Assembly (NCBI GenBank): GCA_965660625.1
Contig: CBFIAR010000005.1
Coordinates: 92,605-156,604, forward strand
Length of the DNA: 64,000 bases
Direction: 5' to 3'
From: Glaciecola sp965660625
GTDB taxonomy: Bacteria > Pseudomonadota > Gammaproteobacteria > Enterobacterales > Alteromonadaceae
Positions within the stretch are counted from its first letter, which is position 1. Every line of letters begins with the position of its first letter. A model generated the notes under the pieces. It ran no database searches. It was not told where the DNA came from and saw only the letters and a list, made by a program, of their open reading frames with translations. Shown here piece after piece: positions 16,981 through 26,446 of the stretch. Made by a program: the position numbers and the translations under genes.

Positions 16981-18107
16981 TGCGCGACGTTATTCAAACG
17001 ACATTCGATTTAGTTTCTCGTCCCTCAGTTACGCCAGAAGACGAAGGCTGCCAAGTTTATATGAATGCTATTTTAGAGCCTCTTGGTTTTACAAATGAAC
17101 CGATGGTGTTCGAAGATACTACGAATATGTGGTCGCGCAAAGGCAAGAATAAACCGGTTTTTTGCTTTGCTGGACACACAGATGTAGTGCCAACGGGGCC
17201 TGCCGAAAGATGGCTGTATCCCCCTTTTGAGCCGACCATTGCAGAGGGTTTTATCTATGGTCGTGGCACTGCCGACATGAAGGGAAGTTTGGCCGCGATG
17301 CTGTGCGCAACCGAACGCTTTGTAAAAGATTACCCAAATCATAAAGGCTCTATCGCGTATCTGATTACCAGCGACGAAGAAGGCCCTTTCATCAACGGCA
17401 CAACTAAAGTCATTGATACTTTGGAAGCTCGCAATGAAAAAATTGACTACTGTATTGTTGGTGAACCCTCAAGTACAACCTATACAGGAGATGTGATTAA
17501 AAATGGACGAAGAGGGTCATTAACTGGCGATCTTATCGTGAAAGGTATTCAAGGACATGTAGCCTATCCTCACTTAGTAAAAAATCCAATTCATGCCGTT
17601 TCCCCGGTATTGGCTGAATTAGCTTCTACGACATGGGATCAAGGCAATGAATTTTTTCCACCAACTAGCTTTCAAGTATCAAATATACATGCTGGAACCG
17701 GTGCGGGGAATGTTGTGCCAGGAACGGTTGAAGTCTGCTTCAACTTTCGATTTTCAACGGAAGTCACTGACCAAGAACTGATAGCAAAAGTTATCGACAT
17801 ATTTGCAAAGCACAACATCGACTATGATATTAAGTGGACGTTTAATGGACAACCCTTTATAACAGAGCGAGGCACATTGATTGATGCGGTGGTTCAAAGT
17901 ATAAAAGATATTACAGGTATAGATACTGAGTTATCGACAGCCGGAGGAACGTCAGACGGACGATTCATTGCGCCCACAGGTGCACAAGTTATTGAGTTAG
18001 GTCCAGAAAATGCGACCATCCACAAATTGGATGAGCGCGTTAATATTGACAATCTGAAGTCACTAGAAAACATATATTACGCCACATTAGTGCGTGTTCT
18101 AGCATGA
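16977..18107 (+). CDS. dapE: N-succinyl-L,L-diaminopimelate desuccinylase
   Basis: This 376-residue M20-family di-zinc enzyme hydrolyses N-succinyl-LL-diaminopimelate in the lysine and peptidoglycan precursor pathway. Metal and catalytic segments are intact: CFAGHTDVVPTGP, GRGTADMKGSLA, TSDEEGP, IVGEPSS, and GGTSDGRFIAP. The dimerisation lid (KNGRRGSLTGDLIVKGIQGHVAYP) lies in the middle. Length is as expected for DapE. It overlaps yffB upstream and the M15 peptidase downstream by four bases each, so the three are translationally coupled. Confidence 0.96.
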   Translation: MMRDVIQTTFDLVSRPSVTPEDEGCQVYMNAILEPLGFTNEPMVFEDTTNMWSRKGKNKPVFCFAGHTDVVPTGPAERWLYPPFEPTIAEGFIYGRGTADMKGSLAAMLCATERFVKDYPNHKGSIAYLITSDEEGPFINGTTKVIDTLEARNEKIDYCIVGEPSSTTYTGDVIKNGRRGSLTGDLIVKGIQGHVAYPHLVKNPIHAVSPVLAELASTTWDQGNEFFPPTSFQVSNIHAGTGAGNVVPGTVEVCFNFRFSTEVTDQELIAKVIDIFAKHNIDYDIKWTFNGQPFITERGTLIDAVVQSIKDITGIDTELSTAGGTSDGRFIAPTGAQVIELGPENATIHKLDERVNIDNLKSLENIYYATLVRVLA

Positions 18108-18781
18108 TTTCCGCACAGCAAATACTTGGCTTAAATGATCAGCATGTTGTTCAGGTTGATGATAAGCACCGGCTACAACCTGCCGTCAAAAAGGCTTTTT
18201 TAGCAATGCAAAAAGCGGCAAGCTTTGAAGGCCATGATTTGCAAATAGCGAGCAGTTATCGTAGCTTTTCACAGCAAGCCCGTATTTGGAATCGAAAATG
18301 GAGCGGCGAACTGAAACTAAACACTCTTGATGGCGACGTCCTCGATACAAAGTCCTTAAGCGACGTTCAAAAAATGCATGCAGTCTTGCTCTGGTCTGCA
18401 CTGCCTGGAGGAAGCCGCCATCACTGGGGAACTGATTTTGATATTTATGACCGCGCCAAAGTAGCTGCTTGTGGTGCGCCATTTGAACTTGTCACAGAAG
18501 AATATGAGAGTAACGGTCCGTGTGCTGAATTAGCCAAATGGGTGCTGGTAAACGCAACTAAATTTGGTTTTGAACTACCGTATGCTGAATACGCAGGTGG
18601 CGTCGCCGCTGAGCCTTGGCATCTGTCCTACACTCCCGTAGCGTCGCAGATTATTACGGCATTTTCTGTCGAATTACTGCGTAAGCAATTAATTGAATCA
18701 GGCATTTTGGGCTTGAATACTGTATTGTTGCATCTTAATTCGTTATTTGAGCGTTATACGTTAAATCGAGGAAGCAAATGA
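18104..18781 (+). CDS. M15-family D-alanyl-D-alanine carboxypeptidase-like metallopeptidase
   Basis: The protein has 225 residues. It carries the VanY/M15 zinc site: SSYRSFSQQARIWNRKW, GGSRHHWGTDFDIYD (first histidine and aspartate ligands) and EPWHLSYTP (catalytic Glu and third histidine). No obvious signal peptide is present in the chosen start, so either it works in the cytoplasm on recycled peptides or export is by another route. Its position coupled to dapE links it to diaminopimelate and peptidoglycan metabolism. The following small membrane gene overlaps its stop by four bases. Confidence 0.88.
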   Translation: MISAQQILGLNDQHVVQVDDKHRLQPAVKKAFLAMQKAASFEGHDLQIASSYRSFSQQARIWNRKWSGELKLNTLDGDVLDTKSLSDVQKMHAVLLWSALPGGSRHHWGTDFDIYDRAKVAACGAPFELVTEEYESNGPCAELAKWVLVNATKFGFELPYAEYAGGVAAEPWHLSYTPVASQIITAFSVELLRKQLIESGILGLNTVLLHLNSLFERYTLNRGSK

Positions 18782-18951
18782 GCACTTGGGTTGTTGTTAC
18801 CATTATTGTGATTGTTTTAGCCTTTATCATAAGCACCATCACAGCATTACTCAAATCTAAGCCATTTCATTTTTCGGAAGAGTTTGAAGAGGCGCAAGCG
18901 AAACAATCGAACAACAAAGATAAGAAGGACGATAGCAGTGGTCTGATTTGA
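18778..18951 (+). CDS. Small single-span membrane protein (DUF2897/YpfN-like)
   Basis: A 57-codon gene starts in the ATGA overlap with the M15 peptidase stop. It encodes one N-terminal transmembrane helix (WVVVTIIVIVLAFIISTITA), a short basic turn and a charged hydrophilic tail (KQSNNKDKKDDSS). Size, topology and position downstream of dapE match small proteins such as DUF2897 or YpfN. The exact family is not certain. Function is unknown. Confidence 0.7.
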   Translation: MSTWVVVTIIVIVLAFIISTITALLKSKPFHFSEEFEEAQAKQSNNKDKKDDSSGLI

Positions 18952-18962
18952 TTGCTCTCTTA

Positions 18963-19385
18963 TTAAAACACCGCTCCTTGTGTTTTTAATGAATCACGGA
19001 TCTTGTCAATCAATATTAAAGCTTCACTTTCCTGATAATTTACCATCGCTTGACGCCCCCAAACAGGAGCCGGCCAAGCCACATCTGTTTTAAATCGGCA
19101 AATATGGTGCACGTGCAGTTGAGAAACCACATTTCCAATAGCTGCCACGTTCAGTTTATCCGGAGTAAAGCCTCCTTTTAATGCCTTACTGAGAAGAGCT
19201 GACTCAAGCCACATCTGACTTTGTTGCAATTCATTCAGGTCAATAACTTCAACAAGATTGTTTATCTCAGGTATCAGCACACACCAAATAAATTGGCTAT
19301 CGTTGATCAACCTAACTTGTGAAAGTGATAATTGACACACAAAGTAGCTGTCATTTTGTAAACGCTCATCTAGTTCAAATCTCAC
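18963..19385 (-). CDS. HIT-domain protein
   Basis: This 140-residue protein belongs to the histidine-triad superfamily, with the triad QLHVHHICRF near residue 91. That reads HVHHI instead of the canonical HxHxHxx, with the three histidines partly contiguous. The C-terminal WPAPVWG segment is typical of the HIT-like proteins common in Alteromonadales. It may be a nucleotide hydrolase or transferase. Its start overlaps the end of astE by 11 bases, so the two are cotranscribed, though no functional link is obvious. Confidence 0.8.
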   Translation of the reverse strand: MRFELDERLQNDSYFVCQLSLSQVRLINDSQFIWCVLIPEINNLVEVIDLNELQQSQMWLESALLSKALKGGFTPDKLNVAAIGNVVSQLHVHHICRFKTDVAWPAPVWGRQAMVNYQESEALILIDKIRDSLKTQGAVF

Positions 19386-20397
19386 AGCGCACCACCGTCA
19401 ATAATGCTCTCTGCCCCAGAGCTACGTTAGCATTTGGAAACACAATAGCTTCATCGTCCTCAAGAGCACGATATTCTTTATCACCATCTGTTGCTAATAA
19501 GCTTCCTTTTTGAAAGCCTGTAAAGTTTGGGATGTTGTCAGCAAAATGCAGTTTAAAATCAGCAGTGTGCTTATCAATAACTTGTTTAACGTCAAATACA
19601 TCAAGTGGGCATTCATCAAGCGGCGGCAGAATAGGCTCTTGCTGGGTAATAAGTTGCGTCAACATTTCTATCACCTTACTAAAGCTTGCCATATCATTTT
19701 GACCAAAAGGCTTCACTTTACCTAGCTCTATAGTAAAACTGTGCGCGTTATAATTGCGCGAAGTATAGTAGCTAAAAGTGGATGTCGGCGATTGCGAGAG
19801 CAGGATAGTATGTACTGCACAGGCTGACAAAAATCTCAACTGCTGTTTGTTGTATTCGTGTCCGTGCAGATAAGGATAAACAACAAACTTCTGGTTTTTT
19901 GATTCTCTAATAGCGGTATGCAAATCGTAGTGAATACGCTTGGAGTCTGAATGAGATGAAGGATGTGTTGAATCATTCTCAAAAAAGCGATGTACTTCAC
20001 GCTTTAGTTCTTGTGCTCGCACTTGCTCTTGATTATCGATAGAGAGCGAAGCATTAAATAACCTGTTTAGATTTTCTTCAACAAATCGCTCCCCACTATT
20101 TATTGCTGGTAAGTTACCAAAAATGAACATAATACGGTGTTGAGTCTTTATTTTTTCTTGCAACAACGCTTCAACTAAGGCTTCACAAATTTCTATGGGC
20201 GCAGTTTCATTGCCATGCACACCTGAGGAAAGCACAATACTTTTAGTTGATTGGATTGACGCAGGGGCAAATGTAATAACGCCCGGACAGCAGGTTTCAA
20301 CTGTCGTGCCATTACTCAATTGGAAACTTTGTTTAGGTTGAATTGTCTCAGGAAAAAATCTTGAGCGAGCTAAAAAGGTGTTTGAATCTGTTGACAT
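19375..20397 (-). CDS. astE: Succinylglutamate desuccinylase/aspartoacylase family protein
   Basis: This 340-residue zinc carboxypeptidase-like enzyme is predicted to split N-succinylglutamate into succinate and glutamate, the last step of the AST arginine pathway. Zinc-site features are SSGVHGNETAPIEICE (His and Glu), a later histidine in DLHTAI, and FTIELGK toward the C-terminal catalytic region. The N-terminus has no signal. The other ast genes are not here, so it stands apart from the operon. The gene immediately upstream is the dead GGDEF-EAL gene, whose remnant runs to 33 bp before this start. Confidence 0.88.
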   Translation of the reverse strand: MSTDSNTFLARSRFFPETIQPKQSFQLSNGTTVETCCPGVITFAPASIQSTKSIVLSSGVHGNETAPIEICEALVEALLQEKIKTQHRIMFIFGNLPAINSGERFVEENLNRLFNASLSIDNQEQVRAQELKREVHRFFENDSTHPSSHSDSKRIHYDLHTAIRESKNQKFVVYPYLHGHEYNKQQLRFLSACAVHTILLSQSPTSTFSYYTSRNYNAHSFTIELGKVKPFGQNDMASFSKVIEMLTQLITQQEPILPPLDECPLDVFDVKQVIDKHTADFKLHFADNIPNFTGFQKGSLLATDGDKEYRALEDDEAIVFPNANVALGQRALLTVVRCEI

Positions 20398-20430
20398 GGC
20401 TTCTAATGAGAATGGTTGAACACCGCCAAA

Positions 20431-20889
20431 TCATATCATATATTCTTGAAGCAAACCTGATAGGACTTTGGAAAGCTCATTATCATATAACTGACTCGGT
20501 GACAGATTGATTGAAACGGTAATATTAATGCCTTTGCTATTTAAATTTCTAACTCGTTTAAAAGCATGTAATATTGTCCGGTGCCCTAACTAGTTCATCA
20601 TGTTATATGATTCTGCTGCCTCAATTAGGCTACCGGGAGAGAGAACGTGAGTTCGATTCACTATCTGCAGTAAAATATCGTCGCCAGCTTTATGATCAAA
20701 AGCACTCGAAACGTCCGAAAAGCGCATAACGTCCACCAACATTAGAGAAAAATGTGGGTGTGACGCTGCTACCCCTTCGATCATATCAATAAAGAGATTT
20801 CTATTTGGAAGCGTTGACATACTTCGGTGCTTGCGAGCTATATAAAAATATGCGCCGAAAAAAGTGAATAAGAAATTTACTGTAAGCAC
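20431..20889 (-). pseudogene. Degraded GGDEF-EAL (c-di-GMP) gene
   Basis: A GTG-started frame gives a transmembrane helix (FLFTFFGAYFYIARK) and the first part of a GGDEF domain (MSTLPNRNLF, LMLVDVMRFSDVSSAF, AGDDILLQIV). It then jumps to what reads as the beginning of an EAL domain (LSPGSLIEAAESYNMMN) and meets a TAG at 20590. In the same frame beyond that stop, EAL-type sequence continues (LGHRTILHAFKRVRN, then ITVSINLSPSQLYDNELSKV) to a TGA at 20431-20433. The GGDEF signature itself and most of the EAL domain are missing. So the gene carries an internal deletion, an in-frame nonsense codon and a truncated 3' end. It cannot make an active enzyme. Confidence 0.8.
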
Positions 20890-20937
20890 CCTAACCGACA
20901 GTGTAAAGACATAGACTGTTTTTATGAAATTTTAAAT

Positions 20938-20968
20938 AAAAAAGCCAACAAAAAAGTTGGCTTTAAAA
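20938..20968 (-). terminator. Terminator downstream of glgP
   Basis: Arms AAAGCCAAC and GTTGGCTTT enclose a 6-nt A-rich loop and are flanked by A and T tracts on both sides, so it could work in both directions. It lies directly downstream of the glgP stop. Confidence 0.9.
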
Positions 20969-20989
20969 AGTAAAAGTGTGTTTTATTGA

Positions 20990-23518
20990 TTAACTCACTT
21001 CACACGGCGTTAACTTCCAGATACGTTCGACGTAGTCGGCAATCGATCTATCGGAGGTAAATTTACCCATTTTAGCCGTATTTAAAATCGCCATTCTAGC
21101 CCATCTTGATTTATCTCTGTATGCTGCATCGAGTGCCTTGTTAGCCTCACTATAAGATTCAAAGTCAGCTAAACACATATATGGATCACCGCCCGCTAAC
21201 ATACTATTTTTTAATGATGAGAGTGCCCCTGGTTGACCAGGAGTAAAGTAATCACCGTCTAACCAATCTAATACTGCTTTCACTTCCTTGTTTTGATAAT
21301 AAATATCGTACGGATTATAACCTTTTCTTGATAGTGCAGTAACTTCATCCACTGTCATGCCAAATATGAAAATATTGTCATCCCCCACTTCTTCCGCAAT
21401 TTCTATATTAGCTCCGTCCAGTGTACCAATCGTGACCGCTCCGTTGAGCGCTAATTTCATATTGCCGGTACCAGAAGCCTCCTTGCCTGCCGTAGAAATT
21501 TGTTGAGATACATCCGCCGCAGGTATCATTTTTTCAGCGAGTGACACACGGTAATTTGGTAAAAACACGACCTTAATTTTATGGTTAACTCGAGGATCGT
21601 TATTTATCTTATCCGCTACTTTATTTATTGCAAAAATGATGTCTTTTGCCAATGTATAGCCTGGCGCTGCTTTAGCACCAAAAATGAAGACACGAGGATG
21701 CATGTCGTAGTCGGGAGTTTCCAACAATCTCCGATATAAGGCCATAATATGCAGTAAGTTTAAATGTTGACGCTTATATTCATGTAAACGTTTAATTTGA
21801 ATATCAAAGATAGCTTTGGTGTCGACACTAATACCCGTTTGATGCTTAATTTCAGCGGCGAGCGCCTCTTTATTTTTTTGTTTCACCTTCATAAACTGAT
21901 TCTGAAAGGTTTTGTTGTCAGCAAATTCGGACAGTTTGGCTAAGCGCGTAAGATCCGCAGGCCAATCATCTCCAATTTTTTTACCAATCAAGTCAGATAA
22001 TAATGGATTACATGCCTTCAGCCAGCGACGGGGCGTTATGCCATTTGTAACATTAGTTAACTTACCAGGCCAAAGTGCTTCAAATTCGGGAAACAAATTC
22101 TCTTTTACTAATTTTGAATGAATTTCTGCAACACCATTTACGGCGAACGAACCGATAACAGACAAGTTACCCATTCGCACCATTTTTTCTGTATTTTCCT
22201 CAATGATAGAAAGCTTCGCTTTCATCACATTATCGCCTGGCCATTTTTTCTCAACTAGGGCTAAGAAACGATGGTTGATCTCATAAATAATCTCGATGTG
22301 TCTTGGCAAGATTTTTTCAATCATTCTCACTGGCCATTTTTCTAAGGCTTCAGGTAATAAGGTATGATTTGTATAGGCGAATGTTTTGCTGCAAATACCC
22401 CAAGCGGTATCCCAATCAAGTTCAGCTCTATCGACTAAAATACGCATTAATTCAGGAATGGCTATCGCTGGATGGGTGTCATTAAGCTGAATGACAACTT
22501 GTTCAGAGAAACGACTCCAATCATCACCGTGAGCCCGCTTATAACGACGAATAATATCTTTTAGAGAACACGCGCAAAAGAAATATTGTTGAATTAGACG
22601 CAGTTCTTTGCCTGCTTCAGTTTCATCATTTGGATACAACACTTTAGAAATCGTTTCGGCTTGAATGTTTTCTCGTTGTGCGTCAACATAACCACCTGAA
22701 TTAAAAACATCCCAGTTGAAGTAATCTGACGATTCGCTTTGCCACAAACGCAACACGTTCACTGTTTTAGCGCCATAACCGACAATAGGAATATCCCACG
22801 GAACGCCTTTGACGATATTCCCCGGGTGCCATTCTTTTTGCACACGTCCGTTCTCACCATACTTGGTTTCCACGTAGCCAAAAAGTGGCACCTCTTGAAT
22901 CGACTCAGGGCGACAAATTTCCCATGGGTTGCCGTAATCTCTCCAGCTATCAGGCCTTTCGATTTGCGCACCATTCTTAATTTCTTGGCGAAACAAACCG
23001 TGCTCATAGTGAATACCGTAACCAATAGCAGGAAGTTCCATGGTTGCTAACGAGTCAATAAAGCAAGCAGCGAGACGACCTAAGCCTCCGTTACCCAATG
23101 CCATATCAGGCTCTTCCTCAAGCACATCGGTTAGTTCAACACCTAATTCCTTCAATGCAGCGTCGGCAGTCTCGAACAAATTAAAGTTATGCATGTTGTT
23201 AGAAAGAAGCCGCCCCATTAAAAATTCAGCAGAAAAATAATGAACAGCGCGCGTATCATTCATATAGTGTGTTTTTTGCGTTGTACGGAGGCGTTCTAAT
23301 ACGAGTTCTTGCATAGCTGCACTGGTGGCTTTCCACCATGCGTGATTATCCGCTTTATTTTCATCGGTTCCTAATGTGGAGTGCAAATGCCTCACGATAG
23401 CCTGCTTGATGTCAGCTTTAGAATAGGAAGTTTCAGACGTATTTATACTCTGCGTTTTTGCTGACTTTCTTGGTGTTGCTTTACTAGAAGAACCGGTGGC
23501 TTTATTGGAAGATGCCAT
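20990..23518 (-). CDS. glgP: Glycogen/maltodextrin phosphorylase
   Basis: This 842-residue GT35 enzyme releases glucose-1-phosphate from glycogen or other alpha-1,4-glucans. The PLP-bearing lysine is Lys688 in the family signature EASGTGNMKLALNGAVTIGT, followed by LDGANIEIAEEVG. The central EYKRQHLN segment and the N-terminal NGGLGRLAACF block are also intact. The N-terminal 25 residues are a Ser/Lys/Thr-rich tail. It lies downstream of pgm on the same strand with 194 bp between, so glucose-1-phosphate can be passed to glucose-6-phosphate. A hairpin at 23544-23570 sits in that gap. Confidence 0.97.
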   Translation of the reverse strand: MASSNKATGSSSKATPRKSAKTQSINTSETSYSKADIKQAIVRHLHSTLGTDENKADNHAWWKATSAAMQELVLERLRTTQKTHYMNDTRAVHYFSAEFLMGRLLSNNMHNFNLFETADAALKELGVELTDVLEEEPDMALGNGGLGRLAACFIDSLATMELPAIGYGIHYEHGLFRQEIKNGAQIERPDSWRDYGNPWEICRPESIQEVPLFGYVETKYGENGRVQKEWHPGNIVKGVPWDIPIVGYGAKTVNVLRLWQSESSDYFNWDVFNSGGYVDAQRENIQAETISKVLYPNDETEAGKELRLIQQYFFCACSLKDIIRRYKRAHGDDWSRFSEQVVIQLNDTHPAIAIPELMRILVDRAELDWDTAWGICSKTFAYTNHTLLPEALEKWPVRMIEKILPRHIEIIYEINHRFLALVEKKWPGDNVMKAKLSIIEENTEKMVRMGNLSVIGSFAVNGVAEIHSKLVKENLFPEFEALWPGKLTNVTNGITPRRWLKACNPLLSDLIGKKIGDDWPADLTRLAKLSEFADNKTFQNQFMKVKQKNKEALAAEIKHQTGISVDTKAIFDIQIKRLHEYKRQHLNLLHIMALYRRLLETPDYDMHPRVFIFGAKAAPGYTLAKDIIFAINKVADKINNDPRVNHKIKVVFLPNYRVSLAEKMIPAADVSQQISTAGKEASGTGNMKLALNGAVTIGTLDGANIEIAEEVGDDNIFIFGMTVDEVTALSRKGYNPYDIYYQNKEVKAVLDWLDGDYFTPGQPGALSSLKNSMLAGGDPYMCLADFESYSEANKALDAAYRDKSRWARMAILNTAKMGKFTSDRSIADYVERIWKLTPCEVS

Positions 23519-23543
23519 AATTTTATCTCTCTTTATGAAAATA

Positions 23544-23570
23544 ACTGCCTGTAACTTTATTACAGGCAGT
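23544..23570 (-). promoter_or_regulatory. Perfect 11-bp hairpin between pgm and glgP
   Basis: Arms ACTGCCTGTAA and TTACAGGCAGT surround a 5-nt loop about 25 bp upstream of the glgP start. On the minus strand it is followed by TATTTTC, not a long T-run, so it could be a weak terminator for pgm or a 5' leader structure of glgP. Confidence 0.5.
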
Positions 23571-23712
23571 GATATAAAGCCATCACAAACTCATGCAAAC
23601 GTATGCACAACTGTTAATATAATGTAAAATTATTAGACTTTTTAAATTAACTCCTTTCTATTTTGTAATATATTTACATTTTAACAACAATTTAAATTCA
23701 TAACTATAACAA

Positions 23713-25359
23713 CTAGGCATTTTTCAGTACTAAAGAAACTAATTCTTCGGCTTCTTTTACCAGTTTTTGTAAATGAGTTTCACCTAAAAAACTTTCTGCA
23801 TAAATTTTGTATACATTTTCAGTTCCTGAGGGTCTTGCCGCAAACCAACCATTTTGGGTGCTCACTTTTACACCACCAATAGCAGCATTATTGCCTGGAG
23901 CATGAGTTTGTATATTAGTAATTTTTTCTCCGGCTAACTGTGTTGCAGTTACAATATCCGTTGTCATGCTAGACAGTACATTTTTTTGCTCTAATGTAGC
24001 CGCTACGTCAATTCTGGTATAACAAGGAGTACCATGAATTTGTGTTAGCTTTTCATATTGTTGCGATGGGTCATCACCAACAACTGCAGTCATTTCAGCC
24101 GCCAGCAAACACATAATAAAACCATCTTTGTCTGTGGCCCATGGCGTTGCATCGTTGCGTAAAAAAATACCGCCTGCGGACTCTTCACCCGCAAAACCGA
24201 TGGTGCGCGCATTTAATCCCTCAACAAACCATTTAAAGCCCACGGGCATTTCTTTCACTTCACGACCTAAGCTGGAACAAACGCGATCTATCATACTGCT
24301 CGACACTAAGGTTTTACCAACATACAAACTATCAGGCCATTTAGGTCGATGTTGATATAAGTAGTTTATCGCCACCGCAAGATAATTGTTTGGATTCATT
24401 AATCCTGCGCTTGGTGTCACTATGCCATGACGGTCAAAGTCCGGGTCATTGCCGAAAGCCAAGTCGAACTTATCTCTCAGGTTGATGAGACCCGCCATTG
24501 CGCTGGCTGACGAACAGTCCATGCGGATCTTGCCGTCTTTATCACAATGCATAAAACTAAACTGCTGGTCGACTTTATTATTGACTACCTCAATATTTAA
24601 TTTGTATTGCTCTGCAATTCGGTCCCAATAGTAAATACCTGAACCACCTAATGGATCGGTGCCAAGCTTCAAATTAGCATCGGCAATAGCAGACATATTG
24701 ATTACTTGTTCTAGTTCATTAATGTACGCAGTAGCAAAATCAATCTGCGTCACTTGGTTTGACTGCATCGCTTTTGCAATGGTTACCCGCTTAACTTGCT
24801 GGCAACCATTAGCTATGATTTCGTTCGCTCTCCTTTGAATTTGATTAGTGACATTTGAATCGGCGGGTCCGCCGTGAGGAGGGTTATATTTAAAGCCGCC
24901 ATCGGACGGCGGGTTATGTGATGGCGTAATCACAATACCATCGGCAAACGCGCTTTTACGGCCTTTGTTGTAAGTTAAAATACAGTGTGAAATTACCGGT
25001 GTTGGCGTATAACCGTTATTTTCTTGAATAATAATATTTACATTGTTTGCAGCCAGAACTTCAATACATGTCGTTATTGCCGCTTCAGACAGGGCATGGG
25101 TGTCCATGCCAATATAAATTGGACCGGTAATATCGTTTGCAGCTCTGTATTCAACAAGCGCCTGTGAAATAGCAGCAATATGAATGTCATTAAAGGAAAT
25201 CAGAGAGGCGCAGCCACGGTGTCCAGATGTGCCGAAACTCACCCGCTGTTCGGCAATATCGACTGAAGGCTGAAATGCATAATAATCTGATATTAGACGA
25301 GCCACATTTATTAGCATATCGGGAGTGGCAAGCTTTCCAGCCATAGGGTGAAGACTCAT
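23713..25359 (-). CDS. pgm: Phosphoglucomutase, alpha-D-glucose phosphate-specific
   Basis: This 548-residue enzyme interconverts glucose-1-phosphate and glucose-6-phosphate. The phosphoserine loop ITPSHNPPSDGGFK places the catalytic serine at 147. The metal-binding loop appears as FGNDPDFDRHGIV, the sugar-binding loop as GEESAGGIF, and the phosphate-binding loop as RPSGTENVYKIYAES. Length agrees with E. coli Pgm (546). It lies upstream of glgP on the same strand and is divergent from the moxR operon. Confidence 0.97.
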   Translation of the reverse strand: MSLHPMAGKLATPDMLINVARLISDYYAFQPSVDIAEQRVSFGTSGHRGCASLISFNDIHIAAISQALVEYRAANDITGPIYIGMDTHALSEAAITTCIEVLAANNVNIIIQENNGYTPTPVISHCILTYNKGRKSAFADGIVITPSHNPPSDGGFKYNPPHGGPADSNVTNQIQRRANEIIANGCQQVKRVTIAKAMQSNQVTQIDFATAYINELEQVINMSAIADANLKLGTDPLGGSGIYYWDRIAEQYKLNIEVVNNKVDQQFSFMHCDKDGKIRMDCSSASAMAGLINLRDKFDLAFGNDPDFDRHGIVTPSAGLMNPNNYLAVAINYLYQHRPKWPDSLYVGKTLVSSSMIDRVCSSLGREVKEMPVGFKWFVEGLNARTIGFAGEESAGGIFLRNDATPWATDKDGFIMCLLAAEMTAVVGDDPSQQYEKLTQIHGTPCYTRIDVAATLEQKNVLSSMTTDIVTATQLAGEKITNIQTHAPGNNAAIGGVKVSTQNGWFAARPSGTENVYKIYAESFLGETHLQKLVKEAEELVSLVLKNA

Positions 25360-25524
25360 ATTATTCCTTTTTAAAGATTTAGCACCCTAATATATTACCC
25401 TTAATCGCTTGAAAATCCTACATACATAGGTATTAATCTCACAAAGGTAGTTCATGATTAATTCAACTACACTGCATGACGATAAAGCATATTTCTAAAA
25501 ATAAACGGCGTAAACAATAACTCT

Positions 25525-26436
25525 ATGCGAAAAGATATAGAAAGCTGTGTTGCAGCAGTAAGGCAGAAAATTAAAGGCAAAGACGAGCAAATACAGCTCG
25601 CACTTGTATGCTTGCTTGCCCAGGGGCACTTGTTACTAGAAGACCTTCCAGGTATGGGGAAAACAACACTAAGCCAGTGCTTGTCCTCCGTGCTCAGTAT
25701 GGATTATGCAAGAGTCCAATTTACATCAGACTTGCTTCCTGCAGACATGTTAGGCGTCAATATTTACGAACCAGATACCCACCAATTCCGCTTTCATCCA
25801 GGTCCAATATTTCATCAAGTATTGCTAGCCGATGAAATCAATAGAGCGAGCCCAAAAACCCAAAGCGCTCTGCTTGAGGCTATGGCAGAAAGCCAAGTGA
25901 CTATTGACGGTAATAGCTATAAGCTGCCAACCCCATTTTTTGTGATTGCAACGCAAAACCCACTATTTCAATCGGGTACCTATCCACTTCCTGAGTCACA
26001 AATCGATCGGTTCACCATGAAGCTATCATTAGGTTTCCCTGACGTTGAAGCAGAAAAGTCAATGTTATTGGACAACAATGCCAAACCATTTAACCAAGCA
26101 GTTATCAACACCGGTCAGCTATTAGATTTACAAAAACAGGTGAGCGCAGTTGTCGTGAGTGAAGCAGTTGTTGACTATATTCTTGCACTGGTAAGTGCAA
26201 CCAGAAACAACCAAGAATTTCCTAATGCGCTATCACCAAGAGCATCAAAAGCAATTTATCATTGTGCACAAGCCTTTGCGTTTATTCATGACAGAAATTA
26301 CGTTATACCAGAAGATGTACAAATGATCTTTCCATCGGTCGCTGAGCATCGTTTGCGAGGACAAGAGCAGTGCGCTCAAAATGCTAACTTACTCAGCATG
26401 CAGCTATTAAAAAAAGTCGATCCTATTGCCGCGTAA
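25525..26436 (+). CDS. MoxR-family AAA+ ATPase
   Basis: This 303-residue ATPase has Walker A GMGKTTL (about 42-48), Walker B LLADEINRASPKTQSALLEAM, a sensor-1 region ATQNPLFQSGTYPLPESQ, an RF.M segment, and a C-terminal lid with SPRASKAI. MoxR proteins act as chaperones for partner complexes and typically sit beside DUF58 and transglutaminase genes, exactly as here. The next gene begins about 10 bp after its stop, so the three form one operon. The client is unknown. Confidence 0.94.
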   Translation: MRKDIESCVAAVRQKIKGKDEQIQLALVCLLAQGHLLLEDLPGMGKTTLSQCLSSVLSMDYARVQFTSDLLPADMLGVNIYEPDTHQFRFHPGPIFHQVLLADEINRASPKTQSALLEAMAESQVTIDGNSYKLPTPFFVIATQNPLFQSGTYPLPESQIDRFTMKLSLGFPDVEAEKSMLLDNNAKPFNQAVINTGQLLDLQKQVSAVVVSEAVVDYILALVSATRNNQEFPNALSPRASKAIYHCAQAFAFIHDRNYVIPEDVQMIFPSVAEHRLRGQEQCAQNANLLSMQLLKKVDPIAA

Positions 26437-26446
26437 GGATACTTTG

